This document shows positions 46,476-57,793 of a stretch of DNA of 64,000 nucleotides, in pieces (position 1 is the stretch's first letter; every line of letters starts with the position of its first letter). Below the pieces are notes generated by a model, which searched no databases, was not told the origin of the DNA, and saw only the letters and a program-made list of their open reading frames with translations. The translations under genes were made by a program, and so were the position numbers. Origin of the DNA: Dentipellis sp. KUC8613 (Eukaryota; Basidiomycota; Agaricomycetes; Russulales; Hericiaceae); contig NSJX01000028.1 of NCBI GenBank assembly GCA_002286715.1, forward strand, positions 124,001 to 188,000, read 5' to 3'.

Positions 46476-48029
46476 CTATAGCCCGTATAAAATATCCCCC
46501 TGATCATGGTAGCTTTTGAAATCAACCTCCAACGAAATACCGTCCGTTTGGCGGGCCTGAGAGAGACGCTCGAGAATGCGCACAAAGGCTTCGCTGTCAG
46601 GGGTCTCAGGATGGATCCTCATCCCACAGAAAACGATCGTGGACAATTTCGGGAACAGTATCCGATTGTCGAGTGGAACGTCTGGGACATCTAAGCGCTG
46701 ACCTGGGGGGATCATGGCCTGCAAGAAACACCGTACGTCTGCGTCTAGGTATGTATCATGGAACACGAAGATGAGTTTTGTCACGTTAGACGCGCGATAG
46801 AGGGATTCCCAGTTCCATCTCATGTCCCACAAGTGCAGTGTGTGAACCTCGTCGACGGGAAGAACACTGAGTATACCATTGACGAAAGGTTCATCATCCT
46901 CGGGGGAATTATCATCCTCATGGAACCAGTGGATATCAAACGGGAGCATAAAATCGTCGTCGTCTATCAGATCGTGCCGAACAAGATTGTTTTGTCTAGG
47001 CCAGCACGAAATCGCCAATGTTTTGACCACAAGCACCCGGCAGGGACCATAGATTTGACGCAAGGTCCTGATGTGAAAGGATAATGCCGATGGGAGGGTG
47101 GTAGCGAAGCGATCGATGCTGGATTCATTGAGGTATATGCCAGAAAGACTGATCTGCGAAAGAGACGGCGCATTGACACTGTCGAGCAGTTGCGCGATCT
47201 TTGCAGCGTCGCCTTCTTCTATCGCAAGGCAGGTCAACTGGTTTACATCGACGCGCTTACTCTCGTCAGAGGATGGGACCTCGGGTAGGCGGGCATTTGC
47301 ATCAGCATGAGCTGAAAGGTGGAAAAATATGATGGCCTGTAGGTCCGGCGTGCTTCGAAAGAACGGTCGAGCGGTTTCTGCTGTCAACGCATAGTTCGAG
47401 TAGACTGTTCTAAGGTTTGCAAATGCATGTACGGGATGATGTTGAATGACCTTTCCGAGACAGAGATAATGCAGCTTCGGCGCCATACCAGCGAAAATAT
47501 TTGAAGGCGTGTAAACTGTCATATGATGCATATCTGGTTCCAAGTCATGTCCCAGATACAGACGCTCCAGGATAGGCGCTGCCGTCTGCGTCAGTGCGTT
47601 CAAGGCTAGCTGAAGTTGCTTTGAAGTGCCTTTGGTATCCAGAGAGCGAACACGGTGCATGTTGTCCACCACTGCTTGTGCCATTTCGGGTCCGTATTTC
47701 TCGGAGAATCTGAAAGCTATTTCCATGGGGCAGTTGCCTGAGCGAGAGACGAATACGAGGGGCCATCGGCCATGGTGATGGGATAACGTTACATTGGCCC
47801 ATAGATGCTTGTCGTTGAGACACAAGGCGCGCCAGCGTGTACATACATGGCTGAGCAAAACCGTCGGGGGATATTGATCTTCGGGGTCCTGATATCCCGG
47901 CCACCGGCTGTTCTCGTCGTTTACATAGATGTCGAAGACATGCTGCAGGACCTCGGGAGGGCTACTGCAGGCGAGAGATAATGCGTTACGTCGCTGCTTG
48001 TCGAAAGCTGATGGAAGACATTTCGTCAT
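46476..48029 (-). CDS. F-box-like protein, 517 aa, single exon
   Basis: One open frame. LACSSPPEVLQHVFDIYVND then PPTVLLSHVCTRWRALCLND is an F-box-like motif of the same type as the gene at 32069-33859, but the two share little beyond it. The body holds irregular strands such as LERLYLGHDLEPDMHHMTVY, HAFANLRTVYSNYALTAETA and LFPKLSTIVFCGMRIHPETP. Probable SCF adaptor with unknown target. The acidic loop DDDNSPEDDEP in the middle is unusual. Upstream of the ATG there is a short T-rich region. Confidence 0.78.
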   Translation of the reverse strand: MTKCLPSAFDKQRRNALSLACSSPPEVLQHVFDIYVNDENSRWPGYQDPEDQYPPTVLLSHVCTRWRALCLNDKHLWANVTLSHHHGRWPLVFVSRSGNCPMEIAFRFSEKYGPEMAQAVVDNMHRVRSLDTKGTSKQLQLALNALTQTAAPILERLYLGHDLEPDMHHMTVYTPSNIFAGMAPKLHYLCLGKVIQHHPVHAFANLRTVYSNYALTAETARPFFRSTPDLQAIIFFHLSAHADANARLPEVPSSDESKRVDVNQLTCLAIEEGDAAKIAQLLDSVNAPSLSQISLSGIYLNESSIDRFATTLPSALSFHIRTLRQIYGPCRVLVVKTLAISCWPRQNNLVRHDLIDDDDFMLPFDIHWFHEDDNSPEDDEPFVNGILSVLPVDEVHTLHLWDMRWNWESLYRASNVTKLIFVFHDTYLDADVRCFLQAMIPPGQRLDVPDVPLDNRILFPKLSTIVFCGMRIHPETPDSEAFVRILERLSQARQTDGISLEVDFKSYHDQGDILYGL

Positions 48030-48445
48030 TTATATTCAGAAGCAGTATTTTCAGGACTCGTACCTTGCGCTTGCATAGAGATACTTCTGCGTTCTAGAGC
48101 TATTCAACTGTGTATGTAAGATGAAGAAGTAGAAACTTACTGTGCCGTCAACTCGCTGCACACGAGTCGACAATGTTGAGGGTCGTCAGAGATGTGTTTA
48201 CTTACTCTTGAGTTGCTGTCACACCCCCGACCTGGGAAAGCACTGCCAAGCTCGGGCGCTGCGCGGACTTATTCGAATTATGAGTGGATGTACGCAAATA
48301 TTTAACTAGTACTGTATACGTAGCCCCGAGCGAAATAAAATATGCAAGTCGACATATCGAAAGCAAAAACCAATGCGACCACAAAGCGTGCAAAACAATT
48401 TGAAAGCACATGCGTATATACAGAAGACCAGTAAGGATCCTGGGT
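48030..48445. other. Intergenic, no gene seen
   Basis: Between the F-box-like gene start and the end of the Clp1 homologue; no supported feature. Confidence 0.3.
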
Positions 48446-49561
48446 TCACGGCGCGACCATATCAACGACCCTCAAGCTTCTAACAAGAATCTTGAGCGAG
48501 AGTTCCAACTCAAACCAGAGCTCGCGGGGAAAGTAGCCAATGAACTCCAGATTGGCCTTGAGGCAAGCCAGCCTGTGGAACGCAACGCGCACATCGCCTT
48601 TGCATAGCGGCTGTGACGCACGAGCCTCCGCATCCCGGATCTCCTGCGACACGGACTCTATTGTTCTCTGCGAGAGATCCATGGTAGGCGCCAGGGGTGC
48701 AGCAAAGCACGAGCCAAGCCGGAGGAAAAACATGCGGCCCCGGCGCTGACGTCCAACTTGAGTGCTCTCGTCAGCGACCCCAGCCATCAGGGCAGGGTGC
48801 AGGATGTCACGGAGCCACTCTGGGATGAGCGCGCGAAACAGCGCTGCTTGGTTCTTCGTGTGCAAGTACACAAGCAGAGGCACGAATTCGTCCAAGTGCG
48901 GCACCTCCATGAGCACGCGAGGAAGCTCTCGAGGGAGGCGGTGCGGGAACGTGCGTCCTTTCCAGCTCACCTGCAGGTTGGGGCAGTGCGCGACGAAGAC
49001 GGCGGCATTGATGGGGCATTCGAAGAAGCGCGAGTAGATACCCGAGAGCGGGGCTGTCTCGTAGGCGACGAGGATGTGTGTTGGGCCTAGTGGACGTGGC
49101 GAGATGACGCAGTCAGAGATGGGTGAATTGGGGGTCCAAATCCAGTCATTCTTGCGCTGCGTCAAGTTCTCCAGGCGCTTGGACGCGGAGAGGAGAGAGC
49201 CTACTGAGTGCGAGCGACGGAGGCCGCCCCTTATGCGAGTCATTCGCATACTGGGCTCGCGAATCCTTGAATCCTTCTTTTCGCGCGCTTGGAAGACCCA
49301 GTGACTGGATACAACATTAAGCACTTTGTCGATTCACCAGCACATGAAAACATACGAAGGATCTGACGCATGGATCTTGAGGGTGTTCCGAAACTGTTCC
49401 ATATTTACCATATTCTCAATGACATCCTCGCGGTCGGGAGCAACCTCGATGAGGGCCTGCTTGCAGACAGGATGCTCCAAGCGGATCTGGTGCCCCTCCT
49501 CCACCGGCAGCTGAGGCCAACAACGCAAAATCGGTATAACTGCAGAGGCGGAGAAGGACAT
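48446..49561 (-). CDS. clp1: Clp1-like protein (clamp formation)
   Basis: Homologue of Clp1, needed for clamp cell formation and mating-dependent dikaryon growth in Coprinopsis and Ustilago, where it works with the homeodomain mating-type proteins. Two exons, 49356-49561 and 48446-49304, joined at GAT CCT TC|T CAC TGG (GT-AG). This gives 354 residues, near the size of known Clp1. N terminus MSFSASAVIPILRCWPQLPV. The conserved block reads GPTHILVAYETAPLSGIYSR, FFECPINAAVFVAHCPNLQV, SWKGRTFPHRLPRELPRVLM, EVPHLDEFVPLLVYLHTKNQ and AALFRALIPEWLRDILHP. The C-terminal part (IESVSQEIRDAEARA, LKANLEFIGYFPRELWFELE) also fits. A Ser-rich basic stretch RGGLRRSHSVGSLLSASKR lies before the core. Confidence 0.82.
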
Positions 49562-50370
49562 TTCGATTTGGATATAAGGTATCGCCGGTAAGTGCTGAAT
49601 AGTGTGGAGGGCTTGAGAGACGACAAGATGAGCGCGGTGCGAGGAAGGATATGGAGCTCACAGGTATCCTGAGTTAAATATCTGCAGTCAGGATGACCTC
49701 GCCAAAAGCGCAGTCATATTTACATCTCGGTCCACGCTTGATGCCACGATAGTGCATTGTTCATCCCAGAACGAGTTGCTTGCCTTAAGTGCCACGCCTA
49801 CGCGGTGGCAGCCTCAGGCTGCGACTGTATCCGTGCTGGTCGGCGATGGTAATTCCGTACGCGAAGCATAAGTCGAGTAGACAGATCCATATATTTCGCT
49901 CGCCATCGGGCTGGCGATGAGTGAAGATACAAATGAGAGAAGTAGGATGAGGCAAAAGACAAAGAGTCGTTGCGACGATTGAACAAAGCTACAACGCCGG
50001 CGCTCGCGGAGACATAGAGTAGATCAGATAATAAGTATCAAAGATAAGATTAGATCAATGGATCCTATCTTATCGCACGGTAACTCCCTCATTTCAACCG
50101 CTCATGCGCTGCCACAACAGTTCAGTGATTCCGAGGAATTTTGTAAGAGAAGATGCACGCCCTCAGTTGCATTGAAGAATATATCCTCGTTGCTAGAAAA
50201 GTATGACCAGAGAGGCCCATCAGTGTAAGCAATTTACTTCCGGCGAACCGACGCGGTTGGTGAGTCAGACGTCTTGAGACACGCTTACTTACTTACCGCC
50301 AATCCACACCATCCTATCATCTCCATAAGTTGGTGCTACTCGTTCCATAAACACCCCGACACCAGCAGAA
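49562..50370. other. Divergent promoter region, no gene seen
   Basis: About 800 bases between clp1 and the DUF2461 gene. Two near-identical GATAAGAT or GATAAT motifs around 50027-50057 are all that stand out. Confidence 0.3.
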
Positions 50371-52191
50371 ATGGCATCCACGCGTTCCAAGCCCAAGTCC
50401 ACGCCAGCAAAAGCAAAAGCAGGGGCAAAGCCCGCACCGCGTAAGCGCGCCAGGGCCGCACGCGACGCGACGCCCTCAGAGTCAGAAGGCGACGCGAGCG
50501 ACGCGTATGAAGAGCCCGCCGACGACTCAGAAGATGAAGAGGAAGCTCTGAACAGCGACGCGTTGGACGATGATGAGGACTTCGGCGGAGCGAACAAGCG
50601 GAAGCGCAAGGCGGGCGCAAAGACGCGCAGTCCGAAGGATAAGAAGGCCAAGGCACCGCCACGCAAGAGGAGACGAAAGGCAGATAGTGAGGATGAACAG
50701 GATGATGATGCAGTCGAGCTTGAAGAGGGGCAGGAAGTTGTTGGCGTCGTGGTACAGGCGCCGAAGACGGGACGAGGTACGCTTGGATCGTTGAGTCAAT
50801 TGGAGTGTCAGATTGTGGTTCTGAGTTTTTTGTTATCTCCACGCAGTACCGCCAGGCCAGGTGTCGCAGAATACGCTGAACTTTCTGTCCGAGCTCAAGA
50901 ATCCAGAGCATAACGACCGAGAATGGTAGGTTCTGTACTGTTTCGCCAGAGTCACAATTTATAACATCCGGGTCCGGTAGGTTCAAGTTGCACGGTACGT
51001 CATTGCGAGCCAGTGGCAGCAAATCCTTTGATACTCATCGATTGTGCGTAACAGAGCCAGTCTATCGTCTCGCCGAGAAAGAATGGAAGGACTTTGTGGA
51101 CAAATTCACAGATGCACTTACAGAGGTGGACCCGCAGATTCCGCCGTTACCACCAAAAGATGTCATCCATCGTATATACCGAGACGTACGTTCGTCGCGC
51201 TTGCGACTTGAGCATGATGCCAACACGCCAGTTTCAGATCCGCTTCAGCAATGACAAGACTCCATATAAAACTGGTTTCTCCGCCAGCTTTTCAAGAAGT
51301 GGGAGGAAGGGGATCTTTGCCGCTTGTACGTTCATTCTTCGCATTCATCGAGTTTCACCATGTTTGAACGGCAATTTGGCTTCAGATCATATGTAAGTGG
51401 ATTCACGTTTCCAGTCTCGACAAGTAAGCTTCTTACGAAGCCACACCTTCGTCATCCAGAGCTAGTGAGTCTATTATTTCTTCCAAAGGCATGGGGTTTC
51501 TCACCAACGATCGATTAGTAAAATCTGGAAACGAAAGCCTTGTAGCCGCAGGCTCGTGGTGCCCCGGCAAAAACGAACTCGCCACAATCCGGTATTTATC
51601 GTAATTCATCCTCTTTCCCCGTAAACTCTGAGCTTCCACACAGTGCCCATATTGGCCGCAACTCCTCCCGCCTACGCGCTATCCTCTCTGAGCCCACCTT
51701 CGTGTCCTACTTCGGGAAGCCCAAGCCCGGGAAGCGGCAGAGCATCTTCGGGATGGAGGATGAGCTGAAGGTCGCGCCGAAGGGCGTGGACAAGAACCAC
51801 AAGTACGTCTCTCATCTGTTTCAGCGTTTGCGACTTCGGTGTAAGCATGCTGAGACGGGCGTGGCGCAGGGATATAGACTTGCTGAAGTGCCGCTCGTTC
51901 GCGGTCGTCCACCGGTATGTGGATCTCCGACTTGAATGTATATTGTGAGGCTAATTGGTATTGTATGCCTTCAGCTTTACAGACGAGGTGGTCCTACAGC
52001 CCGATTTCATGGATGAGCTAATGAAGGTCGTGGAGGCGGCGAAGCCGCTAGTGTACTGGTACGCCACACCTTCCCTCATCTCATCGAGGGATGAAACTGA
52101 CTAGAATTGTAGCCTTAACGACTACATGACGCTCAATATTGGCGACGATGAAGAGGAGGCGGAGGAAGGTCCAGAGGGCGACGAGGAGTAG
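50371..52191 (+). CDS. DUF2461 family protein with charged N-terminal extension
   Basis: Member of the TIGR02453/DUF2461 family; molecular function not established. The first about 135 residues are basic and acidic blocks (KPKSTPAKAKAGAKPAPRKR, then DDSEDEEEALNSDALDDDED, then KKAKAPPRKRRRK), likely disordered and nuclear. The domain follows: NTLNFLSELKNPEHNDREWF, KLHEPVYRLAEKEWKDFVDK, DVIHRIYRD, then VRFSNDKTPYKTGFSASFSR, SGRKGIFAA, AAGSWCPGKNELATIR, LRAILSEPTFVSYFGKPKPG and PKGVDKNHK. The end reads VYCLNDYMTLNIGDDEEEAE plus an acidic tail. About eight introns. The conserved NDREWF and RF..DKTPYK motifs are clear. The chromatin-like N terminus is not part of the bacterial family. Confidence 0.82.
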
Positions 52192-53070
52192 TTTTGGCTT
52201 TTGAGGTACGAGAGCGCCGCATGCATTGCCCTTCTGGCCAGATTTATTGATGTGGATTGTAGGACCTTTTTTTTCTTTCCGTTTTTTCATGTGTATCCTT
52301 TCTAGTCATCACGATTCGTATTCAGAGATTTTTGGGTATCCACAGTCTGCGTGTCGCCTCCCAGTGTGTACTTACGAGTACCACCGAATTCCGATCTTGA
52401 TTCTTGCACCCGGGGTTAGTATCACTGTAAATAGAATAACCGTAGAAATGGCACGCACACCGTCTTTCCACCCACGCTGCCCGAGCCAGACACAACATAC
52501 GCTCACCCGGGGCCAATTATTCCCTTGCGGACAGTAACGAGGGCGACTCGGTCGGTGCCGATCCCCCGGAGAAGGGACGGGCGAACCCCAGTGCTTCGTC
52601 GTGGTTCCGAGGTCGCGAGCCGCAGCACGCGCACGCGCACGCTGCTTCTCAGCATCGACGTTAGTCAAGAGTCAAGCCGACATGACTCCGGCGTACGTCA
52701 CGCAAAAGGGGCGCACGAAGGCGGACCTGCGCACTCGCAATCGTTCGAATTCTTCCCCCGCGACAGCCCAGATCCAAGGACCAGATAGACAGACAGACAG
52801 ACAGATGGATAGATAGATACAAAAACAATCGCTGTTATTCACATTCACTGCATATGCTCGTACAAGGTCTGGTATACCCCCCTCTCTCTCCCTCTCGCTC
52901 TCTTCTCACTATACCTATACACTACCAGCCGCCCACCGGCACCGCGCACGTCCCCATTAGCATAGTCGTTAAATAAACAGAGACAAAGGCCGCCGCCGCC
53001 GTCCGGATCGCGGACGCCCAAGGAAAGACGCGGAGGGAGGGATGGGGGGAGGGGGGAGGGGAGGATGGGC
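52192..53070. other. Convergent 3' region with microsatellite
   Basis: 3' flanks of the DUF2461 and acetyl-CoA synthetase genes. Holds an AGAC/AGAT repeat and a CT-rich run at about 52877-52910. No supported gene. Confidence 0.4.
52784..52819. repeat. AGAC/GATA tetranucleotide microsatellite
   Basis: GATAGACAGACAGACAGACA followed by GATGGATAGATAGATA; two related tetranucleotide runs side by side. Confidence 0.8.
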
Positions 53071-54997
53071 TTAGGCGCTCTCGGCGACCTTGGCCTTGAT
53101 GACCTCCACGACGCCGGGCTCCGCGAGCGTGCTGAGGTCGCCGAGCTGGTCGCCCTCGCCGGCGACGATCTTGCGCATAATGCGGCGCATGATCTGTGCG
53201 GAGGAGCGTGCGGGTCAGCGGATGTGGACGCGGAGGACGGAGAATAGAGAATGGAGCGCGGGCGCTTACCTTGCCGGAGCGGGTCTTGGGGAGGTCGTTG
53301 ACGATGTAGACCTTCTTGGGCGCGGCGAACGGCCCGATGACCTTGCGCACCTGGAGCACGAGCTCCTTGGTGAGCGCCGCCTCGTCGTTCGGGTCGTACT
53401 TGAACTCCGGCTTGAGCGTGACGAACGCGTAGACCGCCTGACCGGTGAGCTCATCCGCGGAGCCGATGACTACATACAGCGCCGCCATCAGCGCCGTCCG
53501 AACCGAAACGCGTGTGAGTGCGTGAGTGCGAAGGCGTACCTGCAGTCTCCGCAACGCCCGGGTGCATGATAAGCGCGGACTCGATCTCGGCGGTCGAGAG
53601 ACGGTGGCCAGAGACGTTGATGACATCTGCGGCCGGGCCCCGGTCTGTGAGCGGGCGCCGCGCGAGGAACGGACGCAAGGCACGACTCACCGTCGACACG
53701 GCCCTTGATCCAGATGTACCCGTGCTCGTCGCGCGCGGCGCCGTCGCCGGTGTAGAACACGCCGGGGTAGGGCTTCATGTACGTCTCGAGGTAGCGCTGG
53801 TGGTCCTGGTAGACCGTGCGCGCGATTGACGGCCACGGCGCCTTGAGCACGAGCACGCCCTCGACGTTGTTGCCCTCGAGCTCCTTGCCCGACGTCGGGT
53901 CGAGGATCGCGGGCTCGATCCCGAAGAACGGCACCGTCGCGGAGCCGGGCTTCGTCTCGATCGCGCCGGGGAAGGGCGTGACGACGATGGAGCCCGTCTC
54001 GGTCTGCCAGAACGTGTCGACGATCGCGCACTGCATCTTGCCGACGTGCTCGTTGTACCAGTTCCACGCCTCGGGGTTGATGGGCTCGCCGACGCTGCCG
54101 AGCACGCGGAGCGTGCTGAGGTCGTGCTGCTCGACGTGGTGCGAGCCGAGGCGGCGCAGAAGACGGATGGCAGTCGGCGCGGAGTAGAACTGCGTGATCT
54201 TGTGCTTTTCGACCGTCTGCCAGTAGCGGCTCGGGGTGGGGTATACGGGCGTGGACTCGAAGACGGTCGTGCTCACGCCGTTGCAGAGCGGGCCGTAGAC
54301 GATGTACGTGTGGCCGGTGATCCAGCCGACGTCCGCCATGCAGGCGAACTTGTCGTCGGGGTGCACGTCGAACACGTACTTGACGGTCAAAGCGGCGCCG
54401 AGGAGGTATCCCGCGGTGGTGTGCACGACACCCTTCGGCCGCCCAGTCGAGCCGGAGGTCTGGGGCGCATCGGGCGGTTTAGAGGAGAACCATCGGGGTT
54501 ATTGGCAAAAAGAAGCTCACGTAGAGAATGAAGAGCGGGTCCTCCGAAGACATGATTTCCGGCGGGCAGTAGCGCGGAACCTTCGTGATCTCCTCGTGCC
54601 ACCACAAGTCCCGGCCCTCGGTCCAAGGAACGGGGTTGCCCGTCCGCTTCAGGACGAGCACGTGCTGGACATCGGGGCACTCCTTGAGCGCAGCGTCGAC
54701 GATGGCCTTGGTCGCGATCGTCTTGCCGCCGCGCTTGCCCTCGTCGGACGTTAGGAGCACCTTGCTCTTGCAGTCAACGACGCGGTCGCGCAGCGACTCG
54801 GCGGAGAAGCCTGCAAAGACGACGGAGTGCACGGCGCCGATACGGGCGCAAGCGAGGAAGGCGGCGACGGCCTGCCATGTCATGGGAAGGTACACCGAGA
54901 CGGTGTCACCCTTCTTGACACCGAGCTTCTTGAGGACATTCGCGACGCTGCAGACCTCGCGGAGGAGCTCGGAGTAGGAGATGAGGCAGCCCTCGTT

Positions 54998-55029
<32 letters not shown>

Positions 55030-55462
55030 AGGAGCCATGCGCACGGCGTCAGCGAGACGTTGGGGATCGATGGGAGAAGATTGATCGGTCGATACCTTAT
55101 CTGGATGTTTGAATGCCCAGCGATCGACGCAATTGTACGACGCGTTCAAGCCGCCCTCGGGGAACCAGGCGATGTCGCCCTGCTCGAAGCTGCCCGCGCG
55201 GACGGTGTGGAAGGGGCGGTCCCAGTAGAGGGTCTCGCGGGCCATCTGGTGGGCATGGTGAGCTCGTGTGCTGTGCGCACGGACGGCGCGCGGGCGAGGA
55301 GATACGGACCTTGGCCCACCACTTGTCCGACTCATGGCCGACGGTCTCCTTGTGTGCGTCGCGGTAGGCGTGGATGTGAGGGCCGACGTGTGGTTTCTTG
55401 TGGCCGTTCTTGAGTCTGGGAGCGACGGGGTGGATGGGGACTGGGGCAGATTCTTCGGCCAT
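53071..55462 (-). CDS. acs1: Acetyl-CoA synthetase (acetate-CoA ligase)
   Basis: Activates acetate to acetyl-CoA with ATP and CoA; key to growth on acetate and to nuclear/cytosolic acetyl-CoA supply. N terminus [18 protein letters not shown]. Motifs: [60 protein letters not shown] and [18 protein letters not shown]; the phosphate-binding loop [94 protein letters not shown]. Near the end, [20 protein letters not shown] carries the catalytic lysine that is acetyl-regulated in known ACS. No signal peptide or membrane segment. About six introns, one directly before TSGSTG. Next gene upstream on the same strand is the Zn2Cys6 factor. Confidence 0.96.
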
Positions 55463-57793
55463 GGCGGATTGAGGAAGGACAAGGAAGTAGGGAAAGAAGG
55501 AAGAAGCGCTGGACGGGGAGGATGATGGGACTATTTATTGGATGGGACGATATGGGCTCACAGAGATTGGCTTTGGGCTCAGGAGGTCGGGGCCATGTCC
55601 GACCCGTGACCGCCAGCGCCCGTGCGAAATGCGGGGTAATAGGCGCCCGGCGCCGGTCTCCGCCCGAGCGCCCCCAATCGGCAACGCGCCGTCGTAATCC
55701 ATGTCCCGCCCGCCGCCCCAGCGCGGCAGACTCCTCAGAATGGCCTTAGAGCGGGCCTCCATTCCTCCCGCGTCCCCATATCAAATCTCCATATCCCATT
55801 CAAATCTCCCTTTCTCGGCGACGTGCCTGCCTCTATGTCCAGCGTCTCTCCCAGCATCCGTACCCTGCGGACTGTCAGTCGCCTCTGCGCATCACCGCGA
55901 ACACTCACGTAAAACCAGCCTCGATGGCAAGCCGACGTCGAAGCACCGTCACCCGCTCGGCAGCGCGCGCCGACGCCCCGCCATAGATCTGCCACTGCCA
56001 GCGACACCCACCCAAGGCGCCGCGCAGGACCGACAGAAGCAGCTGATATCCCCCGCGCGGGGTAATCTGGGGAACGTCATCTCCGCTGCGCCCATCGCGC
56101 ACGCCAAGGGGGGCTCGGACGCAGCGTGCCCTGCCGCATTGGACTGCATTTCCAACCGCCGTCCCACCGCGCGCGATCGAGGCAGGTGCGGAACGGCGGT
56201 GTGCCTCGCGCGCGGGGCCGCGTTCCGTGTGGGGTACTGTCTCGTTTCGACCACAGGTTCAGTCACGGGTCACAGACCCTGTGAACTTGAACCTATTTTG
56301 ACCCATGTCACGGGTCACCAGCAGCGGTGAACTTGGGTCGGGAGTGTCACAAAATTCGAAAATGTTCCGTAAAATCGCTGGAAATTTCGATTTTTTGCCC
56401 GATTTTTCGCTCTCCGGCCTCCAAACGCGTCAATTTTGCCGCTTCCCTCTGAATCTGCTATCGCCGACCCACTCGGGCTCCCAGAATGCCATGAAACCTG
56501 CATCTATACGGTGAACTTGTGTCCCATGAACTTCGGTCCCTGGTCACAGCCACCAATGAACTTCGTCCCGGGTGGTGAACTAAGGTCACAGGTCACACCC
56601 CGTGAACTTGTGGTCGAAACGAGACAGTACTACACTCGTTCACGATGCGTGCTCGACGGGACACCGATGCGGGCGGACGGCGCGCGGCAGACGCTGCGTC
56701 GCGGTGCGTGATTTTTCACGCAGGCGCGGCAGAAGCACCCAGAGCGATCTGGGTGCTGGCACCGCAGCGGGCACGCATGAGCACCCGATATGGCATGTGC
56801 GAACCGTGCTGGATTCTGCGCTTCGATCTTCGACTTCGCGCGTCGGGGAGGGGAGGGAGAAGACGAGTGAAGGGACGCGGGCGGTGTAAAGATGCGTCTG
56901 CGCAGAAGAGCCGCTGCCGATGTGCCGGCGTCGACGGCGGACCACGGGCAGAAGGAAGGCCAGCTTGAAACTCCGCGCGGCGCGTCCATAACGCGTCGCG
57001 CGTGTTACCACGTGCTTTGTCGATGCTGTCTCGTGATGTCAAAGCTCAAACGAATAAGAATCTCAAGGTTCCCAACCCATCGCATAGACTCGAAAAGGTC
57101 TTGGAGAGTGTCTAGCGTCGCATCACACCAGTATCAGCGTACCTTGACGCTGACAGCGGCAACGTTAGAATCAAGAACTAGCTTGCGTGTCAGACCGCGC
57201 GCTAACCCTGCGATGACCCACGCCCCCGCCATTCCCGCACATGTGAATAAACCACCGTCTACTGGCTGCAGAGACAGAGACAGAGGCGGGATTTGCAATG
57301 TGGTGGTGACGCACCGGTCCGATAAGCTCGAAGGCGACTGCACAGAGCCTGCAGCTTGGCGTACAGTATCACCACGCACCTTTCTCCGAATACAAATTGT
57401 GCCCTTCTCCAGATCCTGTGAAGTCGGACAATGAGCACTTCAGATGATCATGACGCCGGCGTTCGTCGAGGATCGAGAAAATCGTTTTCGCGACGCACTT
57501 ACGATGATAACGCAGGTCCACCGCCCACGGACATCGACGATGCTAAGCTTCAGATTTGAAATCCCCAAAACGCCGACGTCGACAATGAGTCAATCCAACC
57601 TAGTAAAAGCAGCATAGCACTAAGCAGCACAACATCCTGTTATACAAATTACCATTAACACAGCGAAATCTGACAATACCAATAACCATCCAATCGCAAT
57701 ACACCTCCTCCCCTCTCCTCCCCCACCCCAAATCCGCACCCCCCACCCACACCACACACAACACACCTTACAACACTATACCGCACCCCACGC
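55463..57793. other. Long intergenic region holding a MITE
   Basis: About 2.3 kb between the acetyl-CoA synthetase start and the end of the Zn2Cys6 gene. It contains the MITE at 56237-56627 and a C-rich run CCTCCTCCCCTCTCCTCCCC near 57708. No supported gene. Confidence 0.45.
56237..56627. mobile_element. MITE, 391 bp, with TA target duplication
   Basis: Terminal inverted repeats begin CTGTCTCGTTTCGACCACA (19 bases perfect) at 56237 and its complement ends at 56627; they extend to about 25 bases with one mismatch. TA flanks both ends (56235-56236 and 56628-56629), as for Tc1/mariner-type elements. Inside, the motif TGAACTT recurs six times on one strand (near 56281, 56327, 56511, 56527, 56554 and 56602), alternating with GGTCAC. 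No transposase frame. It sits about 770 bases upstream of the acetyl-CoA synthetase start. Confidence 0.8.

Noticed and set aside
56892..57434. Plus-strand frame of 180 residues
   Set aside because: Basic, irregular composition, no domain; lies in the MITE-bearing intergenic region.
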